Below are positions 23,416-35,562 of a DNA stretch of 64,000 nucleotides, in pieces; position 1 is the stretch's first letter; every line of letters starts with the position of its first letter. Where the stretch lies: positions 226,978,765 to 227,042,764 of the forward strand of contig NC_079147.1 of the NCBI RefSeq assembly GCF_945859685.1. The letters run 5' to 3'. Origin of the DNA: Eupeodes corollae. Lineage: Eukaryota > Arthropoda > Insecta > Diptera > Syrphidae. The notes under the pieces are model-generated. The model saw only the letters and a program-made list of their open reading frames with translations, had not been told where the DNA came from and ran no database searches. The translations under genes and the position numbers were made by a program.

Positions 23416-24900
23416 TATTATATTATATTATATTATATTATATTATATTATATTATATTATATTATATTATATTATATTATATTATATTATATTATATTA
23501 TATTATATTATATTATATTATATTATATTATATTATATTATATTATATTATATTATATTATATTATATTATATTATATTATATTATATTATATTATATTA
23601 TATTATATTATATTATATTATATTATATTATATTATATTATATTATATTATATTATATTATATTATATTATATTATATTATATTATATTATATTATATTA
23701 TATTATATTATATTATATTATATTATATTATATTATATTATATTATATTATATTATATTATATTATATTATATTATATTATATTATATTATATTATATTA
23801 TATTATATTATATTATATTATATTATATTATATTATATTATATTATATTATATTATATTATATTATATTATATTATATTATATTATATTATATTATATTA
23901 TATTATATTATATTATATTATATTATATTATATTATATTATATTATATTATATTATATTATATTATATTATATTATATTATATTATATTATATTATATTA
24001 TATTATATTATATTATATTATATTATATTATATTATATTATATTATATTATATTATATTATATTATATTATATTATATTATATTATATTATATTATATTA
24101 TATTATATTATATTATATTATATTATATTATATTATATTATATTATATTATATTATATTATATTATATTATATTATATTATATTATATTATATTATATTA
24201 TATTATATTATATTATATTATATTATATTATATTATATTATATTATATTATATTATATTATATTATATTATATTATATTATATTATATTATATTATATTA
24301 TATTATATTATATTATATTATATTATATTATATTATATTATATTATATTATATTATATTATATTATATTATATTATATTATATTATATTATATTATATTA
24401 TATTATATTATATTATATTATATTATATTATATTATATTATATTATATTATATTATATTATATTATATTATATTATATTATATTATATTATATTATATTA
24501 TATTATATTATATTATATTATATTATATTATATTATATTATATTATATTATATTATATTATATTATATTATATTATATTATATTATATTATATTATATTA
24601 TATTATATTATATTATATTATATTATATTATATTATATTATATTATATTATATTATATTATATTATATTATATTATATTATATTATATTATATTATATTA
24701 TATTATATTATATTATATTATATTATATTATATTATATTATATTATATTATATTATATTATATTATATTATATTATATTATATTATATTATATTATATTA
24801 TATTATATTATATTATATTATATTATATTATATTATATTATATTATATTATATTATATTATATTATATTATATTATATTATATTATATTATATTATATTA
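23416..24900. repeat. Perfect (TATTA)n microsatellite, about 297 units
   Basis: The listed sequence is an uninterrupted TATTA repeat over 1485 bases. The 509-codon ORF through it (IILYY repeated) is an artefact of a five-base period read in three-base steps. The exact copy number depends on assembly. Confidence 0.95.
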
Positions 24901-24970
24901 TATATAAATAAATATAATTTGTTTATGAAGAAAGTTGAAAATTTTTAATCGCAACCAAATACTAGAAGAA

Positions 24971-25125
24971 AGAAAATAACGAAGTTTTCCCATTTCATAT
25001 AAAACCAAAATGAAACAGAAACCTAAATGATTGAAAAAGTGAAAAATTGGAATAGAATGAAATTTCCCCATTTTATTCGCAGCCAAAATGAAACAGAAAC
25101 CAAAATGATTGAAAAAATTGACGAT
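24971..25125. repeat. Tandem duplication, period about 78 bp
   Basis: The segment containing ccaaaatgaaacagaaacc and aaatgattgaaaaa occurs twice, at about 25005 and 25083. Confidence 0.55.
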
Positions 25126-25754
25126 TGAAAAAAAAACGAATCATTAAACTAAACGACATATGAACGATTGAATCTTTTAAAATGAACGATTGACACACCT
25201 CTTACGTGCGACAGACTCGCAAAGGTAGCATCACATATCGTTTCTGCACTCTCTTCATATTCAATCCCTTCTCGCATCGCTATTGCAAATAACTATACGG
25301 ACAGCCTAAAACTATTATAGTTTTAGCTGTTAAAAAGCAGTTGTGGTCATTATGGTTATGATAATTTAGATTTCGCTAAATTATCAATCATTGTTAGGTT
25401 GAAAACTTTTGTATAGCTAAATGTTTTAACCGTATAATTGTTCAAGTCATGCTCCATCGATTTACTTGTGATGCTTGAACACAATTTCGAAATACTGTTT
25501 TCACAGGATGATCAAAAGTCTGCATGATATTATTTGCTCGCAATGATGTATGACTAAACTTCTGTATTCAAAACACTTAGAATACTGTATACTAAAATAC
25601 ATGCTGTAACATAACTCAGTATCTCCAAATTTTTTATCACAAATTAATGAATTCTTAAAAATTGTATTTTTGATAGTTTTGTCTTTTTGATAAATGAAAC
25701 TAAGTTTTTTACAAACTAAAAACTATTTCAAAAAAATATTGATATGTCCCTAAA

Positions 25755-27420
25755 AAAAAGTTGCTTAGAACTTAAAAACCAATAACTTTGTAGAAGCACA
25801 AAAAATTCATATCTGTTCAAAGAATAGTATCAGTTCACGTTACTGTCTGCTTTCCTAAAGTAGGATTGGTAAACAATTATTATGATACTTTTAAAATATA
25901 TACAATTGGCGCAACATTTTACTATTGAAACAAAAACATGAAACCTTTCTTTTCGTTTTGCTAAATAATAAATTGCTTATTAGATTTTAATTAAAAAAAG
26001 AACCGGTCACCCGAACAATAATTAAAGTAGACATTATGTGATTTTAACGTTAGGAAAATGTAAAGGTGTAGTAAGATGTTAATTTCGTTCAAATTTAGCT
26101 GTATTGGAGAAATATTTGAAACAATATATTTTTGTAGGGTTTAACAATTTACCAGTTAGCAATTTAATAAACATTTAGAATCTAATTAAGGGAGTCCAAC
26201 ATTTTAAACCTTTCTTTAAATTTTGGTAACTGGTAAATTATTAATTGTCTCTTATTAAAAAACGAGCATCCAAATATGTCTTAAAAGTGTAAGTTCGTGA
26301 AAATAACAATACAAAAAATACACCTAAACGGACCTATAAACTGAAACTCCCAACTGTTGATTGGACCATTTCGTGGATTAAGAAAATTGCTAAACGTTTA
26401 AGTAGCCAGTGGGAGATTTTAACTTAACCAAATTTTTAAGAGATAGTAAGATGTTAAAATCATTTAAAATTAGTTAAATCGTTTTTTAAACTTAGTAAAT
26501 TTCCAAAAATGGGTTTAACATTTTACTAAATCGTTTAAAATTGTGCGCCATTATTTTTTTAGCTTAGTAAATTGCTGTTAGCACCCGTAGCAAGATAGTT
26601 AGTGCGTTGTACTGTCATGGCAGAGGTTTTGGGCTCGATCCCTGCCTATGCTATATAAAGTTTCTTTCACGGGTACTGCGTCTTGCGACGATTTGACAAA
26701 TTCTCCAAGAGTAATTCTTGTCATAAAAAGTGCTTTCTCAAATTAGCCGTTCGGATTCGGCTTGAAGTTGTAGGTCCGCTCCATCCACGACAACAATACT
26801 CGCACACAGAAATGGTTGTGAGTTGTAAGTCACCCATTTTTTTTTTCATGCAGTCACTTAAAACTTGAAAACCAATAACAATAACAAAGTTCACCTTTCT
26901 TAGAATAGTATAAGTTCAATTTACTGTCTAAAATGATATTATGATACGTTTAAAATACTGGCGCAACATTTTAAACAATCTTTTACTAACTGCAAATAGG
27001 AAATTTACTTGCGAATCCAACGTTTTAAACTTTTTTTTCGTTTTGCTAACTAGTAAATTTGCTATTAGCCTTTTATTAAAAAACGAGCATCTAAACATGT
27101 CTGAAAAGTTACAGTTTATAAAAATAAACAAAGCAAATACTATTAAACGGACCTATTTATTGAAATTCCCAACTGATGACTATACGATTCCATCCACTGG
27201 TTTTAGAAGATTAATTGTACAGTAGCGATTTGGTGTTTTTAACTTTATCGAATTTTGTAAGAGATTGTAGGATGTTTAAATCGTTTAGAACTAGGTAAAC
27301 ATTTTTTAAGCTTAGTAAATGTCTAAAAATGCCTTTAAAATTTTACTAAATCGTTTAAAATTGTGCGCCATTATCTTTTTAGCTTAATTAATTTCTAAAA
27401 ATTACTAATATTTTACAAAA
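25755..27420. repeat. Diverged direct-repeat block interrupted by a SINE
   Basis: Sequences around 26040-26575 recur at about 26865-27395, offset by about 820 bp: taaatcgtttaaaattgtgc at 26528 and 27347, ttattaaaaaacgagcatc at 26253 and 27073. An older third partial copy precedes them from 25768. The SINE at 26581 sits between the main copies. Confidence 0.55.
26581..26835 (+). mobile_element. tRNA-derived SINE, 3'-shortened and diverged
   Basis: It has the same head and body as the copy at 21087 but with more substitutions (B box ggctcgatccc). The conserved LINE-like tail after gtaagtcac is missing and replaced by a T run. Confidence 0.75.
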
Positions 27421-27949
27421 TCGTTACAAAACATTGAGGTATTCTATTTTAAAAACTATGTACTTTAAACAGCTATAAATAGTTTTAAAAAGAAAAATCC
27501 TGTGAAGTACTTTACAAATATTTACTGAAAAATAGTATTTTCTTCTATAGAACTGTAACCATACAGAATTTTCACATGCAGAATATTAGTTACAATAAAA
27601 AAACGCAACACACCTTCTGTTGTGTTTAGATCAATTATTCGTGCGAAGAAGAATGACGGCCAAAATAAGATGTGGGCTAGTCCAATTATAATTGATCTGT
27701 CAATTTTCTGCAGTTTTGAAAATAAAATTTCGAAAAATAGCTCAATCTGGCAACCCTGAACAATATTCGTTTATCTCTCTTACAGTTTGTATAGAGTTTT
27801 TTGCTTTTTTATTGACTAACACTATCAAAAATTGCGTATCTGTTTGTTATGTGTTCTATGTATGTGTATTGATTTTGTGTTTAAAAAGCTAAAAAGTTCT
27901 CTCTTTTTGTGTACTTGATTCAGTTTTCACCGTAAATAAGTCTCTTTTT

Positions 27950-29125
27950 TTTAACTCGTACTCGTACACTCACCACAGTGAATAACGTCTCACTTTTAGA
28001 ATGTTGGAATTTGGAATTGGTATTGAGATTTATGGGAGATTCAGTTTTACTCTCGGTTCTCGCTCTCGGGCTCTGGCTCTTCCTCTCAGCAGCAGAAGCG
28101 TTTTATGTGTGAAGTTTATGGTTTCGTTCCGACAACGACAACAACGATGACGACGACGTAATCGCCGCCGTCGTAGTCGTTCTGGTCTACCTTACTAAAA
28201 AATTCAAATGGGATGGATATAGTTTTGTTTGAAACCTCGCCGTGTGTGTTATGTTAACCACAATCGCCATTCTCTAAGGTGATTTAAACAAAAATAAGTC
28301 TTAAAAAATTTAAATCTTTTTTTAAACAATTAAAAAAACAAATATTTTTTGTTAGAGAAATAAATAAAAAAAAAAAGAAAATAAAAACCGCCGTAAGATA
28401 TTTTTAAACTTTCAAAGTTCATGAGTGTTGAACTTAGATATTTGACCTAAACAATGAAAGATGTGTAGTACGAGTATACATATATAGGTATCTACCTACC
28501 AAGGCACCTGCCATACAGTCTTTCCAAGTGATTAATAAAAATGTTTTGCCTTATAAAAAATAATACCTATATCTAATTTTGCATACCAACCTACCTACAT
28601 AGATATTTAAAATGTTATGTTAAAATGAAAATGAAAATGTTGGTGTCTTCTAAATTATTTCACGTGGTTTATTTTATATAAATTCAAAATTGATATATTG
28701 TTCAAAGTTCAATAAAATTCATATTAAAGATAAAGATAATAAATAAAAAAATGGTGGAATCGTAAGTTTATCTAACAAAATATTAAAAATAACACAAACA
28801 ACAAATTTTAAACTATTATTAATTTAATAGTGAGTAAGTGAGTGAGTGAGTGACGACAGTGAGAGAAAAATCCTATACACACTCTTCAACTGAACCAACA
28901 GTCAACACTTGGGAATTTTTCTCGTGCGTAGTATAATAATAATTAAATTGGTGAATTTGTTTAATTTTCGCTTAAAAGCACTTTTGAAGACCAGTGTTGT
29001 TCATGGTTTCGCAAATTACCCAACGGATTTTGATAAAACAATAAAACAAAATTTTTATTTTTACTGACGACGACGACGACGACACAACACGACGACGTTA
29101 TTTGATCATATCGAGATCTAGTGTG
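27950..29125 (+). promoter_or_regulatory. Candidate promoter and 5' non-coding first exon of the forkhead gene
   Basis: This patch differs from the surrounding AT-rich repeats. It has CTC/GAGA-type pyrimidine runs (28050-28090), GAC/GAC-GTC triplet runs (28130-28180 and 29068-29098), a GTGA run (28831-28852), and ends in a good splice donor (tagtgtg/gtgagt, GT at 29126). There is no long ORF. Fly promoters and 5' UTRs often show GAGA-type tracts and simple repeats, and exon 1 of the forkhead gene begins with an acceptor and so needs an upstream exon. The assignment to that gene, 26 kb downstream, is inference. Confidence 0.35.
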
Positions 29126-30538
29126 GTGAGTTTTCTATTTTGTATAAATACAAAGTACTTTAAAAGTAGGTTCTTAAACTTGCATAATCGACTTCGAAAA
29201 CATTTACTGATTCAAGAGCTATAGAACACTTACTTGTGCACTTGTGTGCCAATGATACAAATGTTCGGGGGACACTTCCGTGTGATTAGAATTAGAAGCT
29301 AGAAATACCTACAGTCTACACCTTAGCCTTTTGCTGAAGCTGAAACCGAAAATCGAAGCCATTAAGTCAAAAAGTTAAAGATAACCCATCCCCCAGACTC
29401 TCCATCAGTCCATCCCCATGTTTATTTTTACTAATTTTTGTTTTCTTCTCTTTCTGTTGTATCTTCTAGATACACAGTCATGTACGTAAATGTAGGTTGA
29501 TATACAGTTTCATGTTGTTATAGTATCATTTTTTCGCTGCACCTAAGTTTGTTTACAAGTTGTACAATGTTGTTTCGTCTTTTTCTTTATTTTCTCCTTT
29601 AATTGAAAAGCTTTTTTTTAGTTTTTATTTTCTCTTAAGAAACAATAAATAGAGAGACCTGGAGTCTATAGGTATTTTATCTCTTTTGAAAAATTATATT
29701 GAACTTTGAACAACAATAAAAACAGTGTTGTGGCTTCAGGCTTGTGGCATATGTTTTTGTAGTAAAGTAGTTATTTGTATACCTATATGCGGTAATTTTG
29801 TTGTATATTTTATTTTTCATTTTGTTTGTTTATTCAACAAGGTAAAACACAAAACAAAATACAAATTAAGCTTTTCTTATTGAACGAACATATAACATGT
29901 TTATTTCTATCTTTTTGTTTTTTATTCATTTTCTTCTTAAAGTGTTAGAATTAAAAAAAGAAACTTAAAGGTTGTTTTTCATGGCCCATACCTAGATTGT
30001 GAAGTTTATAAGTATCTAAGTTTTTGTTTTTAATTTTATTTGCATTATTTTTTCTCTCTTTAGGCCACGTGTTTTTTTTTCTTTTTTGTTTTCTTAATAT
30101 TTTTTTACATTGTGGCTAAATAATTTTGTCTTTCTCTTCTTCTTCTTCTTATTTTTCTTATTCGTGGTCATGTGATAATTAAGTCAATTTTGTTGCATTG
30201 ATCTATGCAAAGATTTCATCATTTTGCAATAAGTTTGCGTATCTCACTCATCTACCCTCCTAATAACTATTTAAACAAAATTGTGAAAGTCTAATATTAT
30301 TTAGTTGTTTTTATTTTTGTTTTTGCATATTTTTCAATATTTTATTTTGTTATTATTTTAATCAACATCTTGCTGTGTTTATATGTAAATCTAAAGACTT
30401 ATTTTACGTTTCACTTAAGTAGGTACCTATATGCATATGTATTAGAAAGGGACCTATATGAATTTGAGCAAATTTGTTGTCTCTTCAGGTGTCGGTCGGT
30501 GTAATGAGTTGTATTGTTGTTATTTTATTCTGGTTATA
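29126..30538. other. Non-coding, probably intron 1 of the forkhead gene
   Basis: AT-rich with pyrimidine tracts (for example tcttcttcttctt near 30137). No ORF. Intron assignment depends on the proposed exon ending at 29125. Confidence 0.3.
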
Positions 30539-30699
30539 CAGTGATGGAAAAAATAATAGAAACAAGATTCGTCTTTATTCTTTTAAACTCATTAAAATGT
30601 ATTTGTGAAGAATTGGAAAATAAAAACTGCACAGATAATTTTTTAATTATTTATTACTCAAATGCAACAATTTTTTTAAATAGATTTAGATTTTTTTAG

Positions 30700-31640
30700 A
30701 TTTAGACTGATTTTATTTAAACACACATTTTTAACAATAATTTGGTTAATACAATCAATATGATCCATGGTTTTGCCGTCTGCCTGATTGACAACTTTGT
30801 ATAGCTTTATGCAAGTTAAAAAAAGGACGTGAAGTTTAAGATTAAAACGCTTCATTTAAAATTTGGTGACTATATTTAAGTGCTGTTTTGCAATATGCAT
30901 ATAACTTTGTGACTTACATTTTCTGTAGAAGGTTTATAATTTCAGTATTTGAAAGAAAATCACTGGCTAGGATAATTCTTCCTATTTCTCTCAGTATCGC
31001 ACATCCCCCAACAAAATTAAAAACATCCTCGTGCTCATTCAAGTTGCACAGGTTGCATCAAATCGGTAAACCCTCACGGTGAAAATGTAGTTCAGATGAC
31101 GGAGTTCTCCTCTTAGCCGGAACATGGACGAAATTTGGTCGATGCTATATTTATCGTGAAAGTAGTTTCTTTCCCGGAGATCGTAGACTAGTCTACTGTA
31201 AACCATGCGGTGCAGTGAGCTTTTGGCTTGCTCCGTGTATTGTGTTCTTGAGGCTTCATCAAAACGAGCTTTTAGTGGATATAACGTTGGGTTCCAAGAG
31301 GCAAGGTTACTATAGTTTAGGTCAACATCCACCTGCTCGGCAAGTTCTATGCGGTCTTTAAACCATCCACTTCGGGATTGGATTGTTTGAAGAACTGCTT
31401 TCTTTGGGAGACGATAACTTGGCATATACAGAACTTTGAGGATGTAATCGGCCTGCAGCTTGCGAGTTTTTTTTTTATAAATAAAGGCGATAAGCCTGTT
31501 TGCAGCATGATCATGTAGTTTGGCGTACTCGTAGGAAGGTGGAAAATCCGTTTTATGTAAAATCTGTGCAGTTTTCCACTCGTTCACATTTCCGACCTCC
31601 CCCTTGTGCTGCCAATAATATTGCATCCATCTTCAAAACA
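30700..31640 (-). mobile_element. Non-LTR retrotransposon 3' fragment inside the Tc1 element
   Basis: The minus strand (31626-31039) encodes RT C-terminal sequence (KLHDHAANRLIAFIYKKKT, SRLVYDLRERNYFHDKY, MFRLRGELRHLNYIFTVRVY). After a one-base frame change it continues CNLCNLNEHEDVFNFVGGC, a C-terminal Cys/His knuckle like those at the end of many LINE ORFs. The 3' part contains the ttgccgtctgcc segment also seen at 8709. The 5' end is truncated at about 31640. The clade is not assigned. Confidence 0.7.
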
Positions 31641-32234
31641 TCAAACATTTCACTTTAGGAACAAAATAAAAATGGATAATCTTTCAGATCTGACAGTTCG
31701 AAGAAATTTCAAAGTTTTCGAAATTGATCAAATCATATGAAATTGAAATTTCAATTCACTTTCGAATTCGAAACATGGGCGAAAAAGTAGAATTAGGATT
31801 ATTAAGTTGTTTCATCCTAAAAAAAAAATATAACATATAACAAAATTAGAATGCTATTTTTTCTGTAACGAGAAAGTAACTTAACGCTAAAAGTGTTTCA
31901 AATTCTTTTAGTAATTTTGTAGTAGTAGGTACCCTTATTTTTAATAACTGCTAACCCATTCGTCTCTTGAACTCACCACTTTGGCAGAAGTTTCCAAGGG
32001 TATGAAGTACCACAATTCGTCATTATTTTTAGATCTAAAATCTCCTTCGCTTAAGGATACCCCATGAGTGCTCAATTGGATATAGGTCGGGGGATTGTGA
32101 TAGCCATTTCATAACATTGATTTTGTGTTGTTGTAAGTATTTTTAAGCCAACTTGGAGGAATGCTTCGGGTCATTATCCTTTATGAACTCCCATTTAATT
32201 TGCACCTCTTCTTCAGTTGGAAGCATGACTGAAT

Positions 32235-32502
32235 TTAACCCTATAGCCCAACCCATATTTGGAGTGGACATTTCCTAACCCTATTTTTTATTTCTAAGTA
32301 TTTTATTAAATAAAAGTCCTTTTACATTTTTAATGTTTATTTTATTTACTTTTATTAACATTTAAATAGATTATCAGAAAAATTTATTTCAACTTCTATT
32401 CAACACATTTAGTACACATTTTTTGTTGTGAGCCTCGACAAATATTATCAATCAAATAAGGTACAGGGTGATGCAGGATCCTGGATAGGGTTTAAGGGTT
32501 AA
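32235..32502. mobile_element. TTAA-flanked MITE (piggyBac-like), copy 2
   Basis: This 268-bp unit has TTAA at both edges. Its ends are ccctatagcccaaccc and the complement of ggatagggtttaaggg. Internally it shares many blocks with the copy at 1293-1577 (for example gtggacatttcct, tatcaatcaaataaggtaca). It lies inside the Tc1 element between its second- and first-Asp regions. Confidence 0.65.
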
Positions 32503-33097
32503 GATTTTGACCTAAACCACAACGCACATCTTATCCTTAATTCAAAATATTGGACCACACGCTGAAAAGCACCTGTTTTTGTGTATTTTGAGTTCAATTT
32601 CTTGTTTTTAAGCCTTCTCATAATAAATTTATCCATCGGAACCAAACAAATTAATCTTTGTTTCACCCGACCAAAAAACGTAATTCCAATTAGAACGATG
32701 CAAGTGTTTGTTTTGCAAAGGCAAGCCTTTGTGTAATGTTTTTTTTTTGTTTTTGCTCAAAATCTGCACTTTTTGTGGACTTCTACCAGGAAGACTTTTT
32801 ATAGGTTTCTTCTTGTTCTAGCTGTCACCGGTCCGTTTAATTCATTTTTGAGTTCTCTTAAGCAAAGACATTGTTTTTTCTTACAAATTCTTACCAATAA
32901 TGTACCTATCAAAATGCAAAGCAGTTTATCCTTTTCTTCATCTTGTTTGTCCTTTAAGGCTTGAATGTAGAGCTTCAAATACTTTTTTCTTGGAACAGTT
33001 TATGTTTTTCGATATTTCAACCATTATTTCTCCAGTTTGCCTCACTTTCCGTTCAAACTGAGTAAAATGTAATCCATGCCCATGTTTATTGCAATAA

Positions 33098-33638
33098 TTC
33101 GCGTACCCTTCTAAAACAGTCTAATTTTACGAAAAAATACGAAATTTCACCAAATCCTGTTCGCGTACTAAACAATTTCGTAGTTTTTCGTAAAAGGGAG
33201 CGCTCATGGGAGAGTAAAATATTTCCCCAACCTACGAATTTTAGCTCAAGAAATTTCTTTGGGCTTATTTGAAAAAAGTGTCAAATTTGATAGAAATTCA
33301 AATAAAATAAAAAAATTCCTCGCTTTTGCTGTCACTTATAAAATTAAAAATTCTTTTCCCAAAGAACAGCAACAGATTGCAATTTTTAAGTTTCAGTTTA
33401 TTCAAGTTTTTTCATAAAAAAAAAACAATGAAACAGCATAATATTGCAGTTGTTGTTTTAATTTATCCATTTATAAAAACAAATATACTTTGTTGACAGT
33501 AATATTGCGTACAAAATTTGTCGTTTTCCTGGTTCGCTTACTTTTTTGTAGTTTTTTCTTTATGTGAAACAATTTTACCCCCACTCTTTAAAATATCTCT
33601 TTTTACGAATTTTAATGCAGAAAGTACGCGAACGGACC
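33098..33638. mobile_element. GGTCCGTTCGCGTAC-type MITE, copy 1 (nested in Tc1)
   Basis: The right end is gtacgcgaacggacc (to 33638) and the left end is a worn ttcgcgtaccc. The interior blocks (ctacgaattttag, gtcaaatttgatag, tgctgtcacttataaaatta) recur in opposite orientation at 41875-42243. No coding sequence. Confidence 0.65.
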
Positions 33639-33924
33639 TAATAGGTGATTTTTAAAAATGTTTTCTAGTATCGAATACAAAGAACAACTGGAAAACTAGC
33701 TTGTTTCTATTATTTTTTCGAAACCATAATTTTTCTCAAACTTTTTGACCGTAAAGTAAAAACAATAAGTTATTTTTTACGGAACAGCATGAGAGCATTA
33801 TTAAGTAGGATTAGAACATAGAAAGACGTAATTCCTAAAAAATATTGTGTACCTATTCAAAATGATTAAGACATTTGTTTCTATTATTTTTTCCAACACT
33901 GTATCTACACCATGCTTCAATATA

Positions 33925-34164
33925 CAGGTCCTGGCCATATTATTAGACGCACTTTAGATTTTATGCAAAATCTCAATTTTCAGCTATTTTAATCAGGTTT
34001 TCGAATATTGTACTGCATTTAAATTATTTTGTATGCAAAATATAAACTATAAAAATAAAACAACAGATTTATAGAATTTTTTCTATATCATCTTTAAAAA
34101 TATTGCGTATAACCTAATAATTATAAAAATTCTGCAGTGCGTCTAATAATATGGCCAGGGACTG
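33925..34164. mobile_element. 240-bp MITE with TA target duplication
   Basis: The inverted ends caggtcctggccatattatt and the complement of the right end (cagtccctggccatattatt) match over about 27 of 30 positions and are flanked by TA (33923-33924, 34165-34166). The size and TA suggest a Tc1/mariner-derived MITE. Confidence 0.75.
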
Positions 34165-34165
34165 T

Positions 34166-35127
34166 ATTATATATATACATAAGTAAATGTACTTAAGTTT
34201 TGTTGTTTGTTATAAATTCTCTTTTCAATTCTTTTCTGTTTTTCGTTTACTTGAAAAAAGGAATTTCAATAATTCTCGATAACTTTTTTTGGTGAAACCG
34301 AATAAGAGAGAAGAAAACAAAAAAGAAGAATTATTATAAACAAGTATGTCGGTTCGTACATAAGTACCTATACCTACGTACCTATCAAAAAATCCAGTTT
34401 AATGAAATGATTCAATTTTATTATTTTTGTTTTAAATTATTATGATGTGAAGGTTTATCAGGTGTATACATGAAATTAATATGTGTTCGAGCTTAAGTCA
34501 GCAGTTTTGTTGAATCGGATGTTATTAAAATTAAAGTTATCAACAATTATGCTACAAAAAAAAAACTAAAAGTAGATTTATCAATTCGATTTTGCAAGAA
34601 TCAATAATATTTTTGTGCCTACCTACAATTTAATAGAAATTATATAAAGTTGAAGTAAAATTGTGTCCTAATTTGAAAACTGAAATGAAAAAAAAAGACA
34701 TTGAAATGACATCTAATAATAATGTACACATCAACATTTATACATTAGGTACCATTTATTAGTTCCATCAATCGGTTGAGTACAATTTTCGGCAGAAGTG
34801 AAATGTGACGCAACAAAAACGTGGTTTTCACTGAGTGCGTTTTATATTTATATTGCTTATTTTGTACAATATCTTTAATTTATAACTTATAAATAATAAA
34901 AGAGATATCGATTCAAAAAGGGGTTTCCCAATACAAGTTTAAATTTTGAATTTTCATTTCTTTTTTGTCGCATGAACGCAGAACTAGCCTAAGTCACAAT
35001 AGGTATACATTTTTTTAAAGAAATATGTTTACTCCTACGCTACGTTTACATCGTAAAGTTAAAACTGAGAGTAGACACGAACATTAAACAACTCATCTAT
35101 TTGATAAGTTGTTATATGTGAAAAGTA
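34166..35127. other. Non-coding DNA, nothing recognised
   Basis: AT-rich, with no supported features. Confidence 0.4.
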
Positions 35128-35295
35128 GAAATTTTGGACTTAAGATAATTGGAACAGCGTATTGAACTTATTAAAATTCATTACAAAAAGGATGAACATT
35201 TTGCAGTCACTGTTTCCAAAACTAGAGCACTTTTGATTCGTCATGTCTAGCAGCCGTAGTGGCCATTTGGCTAATATTGTATTTCGTTTTGAATG
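35128..35295 (+). mobile_element. Mariner-like N-terminal fragment
   Basis: The plus strand reads LEQRIELIKIHYKKDEHFAV and then TVSKTRALLIRHV, resembling the N-terminal helix-turn-helix of DD41D-type mariner transposases (compare RVFIIKEYFKNSES at 12.8 kb). There is a stop shortly after; the catalytic region is absent. Confidence 0.45.
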
Positions 35296-35562
35296 GAATA
35301 CCGTCCTCTTTACTCTGAAATAATGATTTCGCTTAAGAAATATTCTTATTGTAAATTCCAGTAGGTAGTTATTAAAAAATTGTTAAAATTAATACACGTT
35401 TTTAAAACTACATTATGTATTTATTTAAATAAAATGACGCGTGTTCATAGAGAATTACTAAAGTCGTGATTTCTTGATCTATAGTTTAGAGCCTGTTGAT
35501 TAAATAAAACATCTCTTATTCATAGTCAATTTTCCTGATGTGTTTAGTAAAACCCCAGTTTA

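Larger units (their letters stand above)
22394..27758. mobile_element. Candidate 5.4-kb hAT-like unit bounded by 11-bp inverted repeats
   Basis: CAGGGTTGCCA starts at 22394 and its exact complement ends at 27758. The adjacent 8-mers are AACGATAT (left) and AACAATAT (right), matching at 7 of 8, the length of a hAT target duplication. The inside lacks a recognisable transposase and holds the TATTA array, a fold-back element, a SINE and a diverged direct-repeat block. The match beyond 11 bp is poor, so this could be two unrelated termini. Confidence 0.35.
30539..33901 (-). mobile_element. Tc1-like transposon enlarged by nested insertions
   Basis: The termini (cagtgatggaaaaaataata at 30539, and the complement of tattattttttccaacactg ending at 33901) match with a single difference over about 28 bases and are flanked by TA. 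An inner repeat lies at about 33700. The minus-strand transposase remains: FWSGETKINLFGSDG near 32690 (first Asp reads Gly), FIKDNDPKH near 32180, and SPDLYPIEHSW near 32080 (34 residues from Asp to Glu), with a stop between. Nested inside are a LINE fragment (30700-31640), a TTAA MITE (32235-32502) and a GGTCCG-type MITE (33098-33638). Confidence 0.82.

Noticed and set aside
23378..24907. 509-codon ORF of repeated IILYY
   Set aside because: It is produced entirely by the TATTA microsatellite; any frame without a stop would stay open. There is no gene evidence.
34778..34990. Possible MITE around gtgacgcaacaaaaacgtgg / tttttgtcgcatgaacgc
   Set aside because: The two sides pair only over short interrupted stretches; not better than chance in AT-rich DNA.
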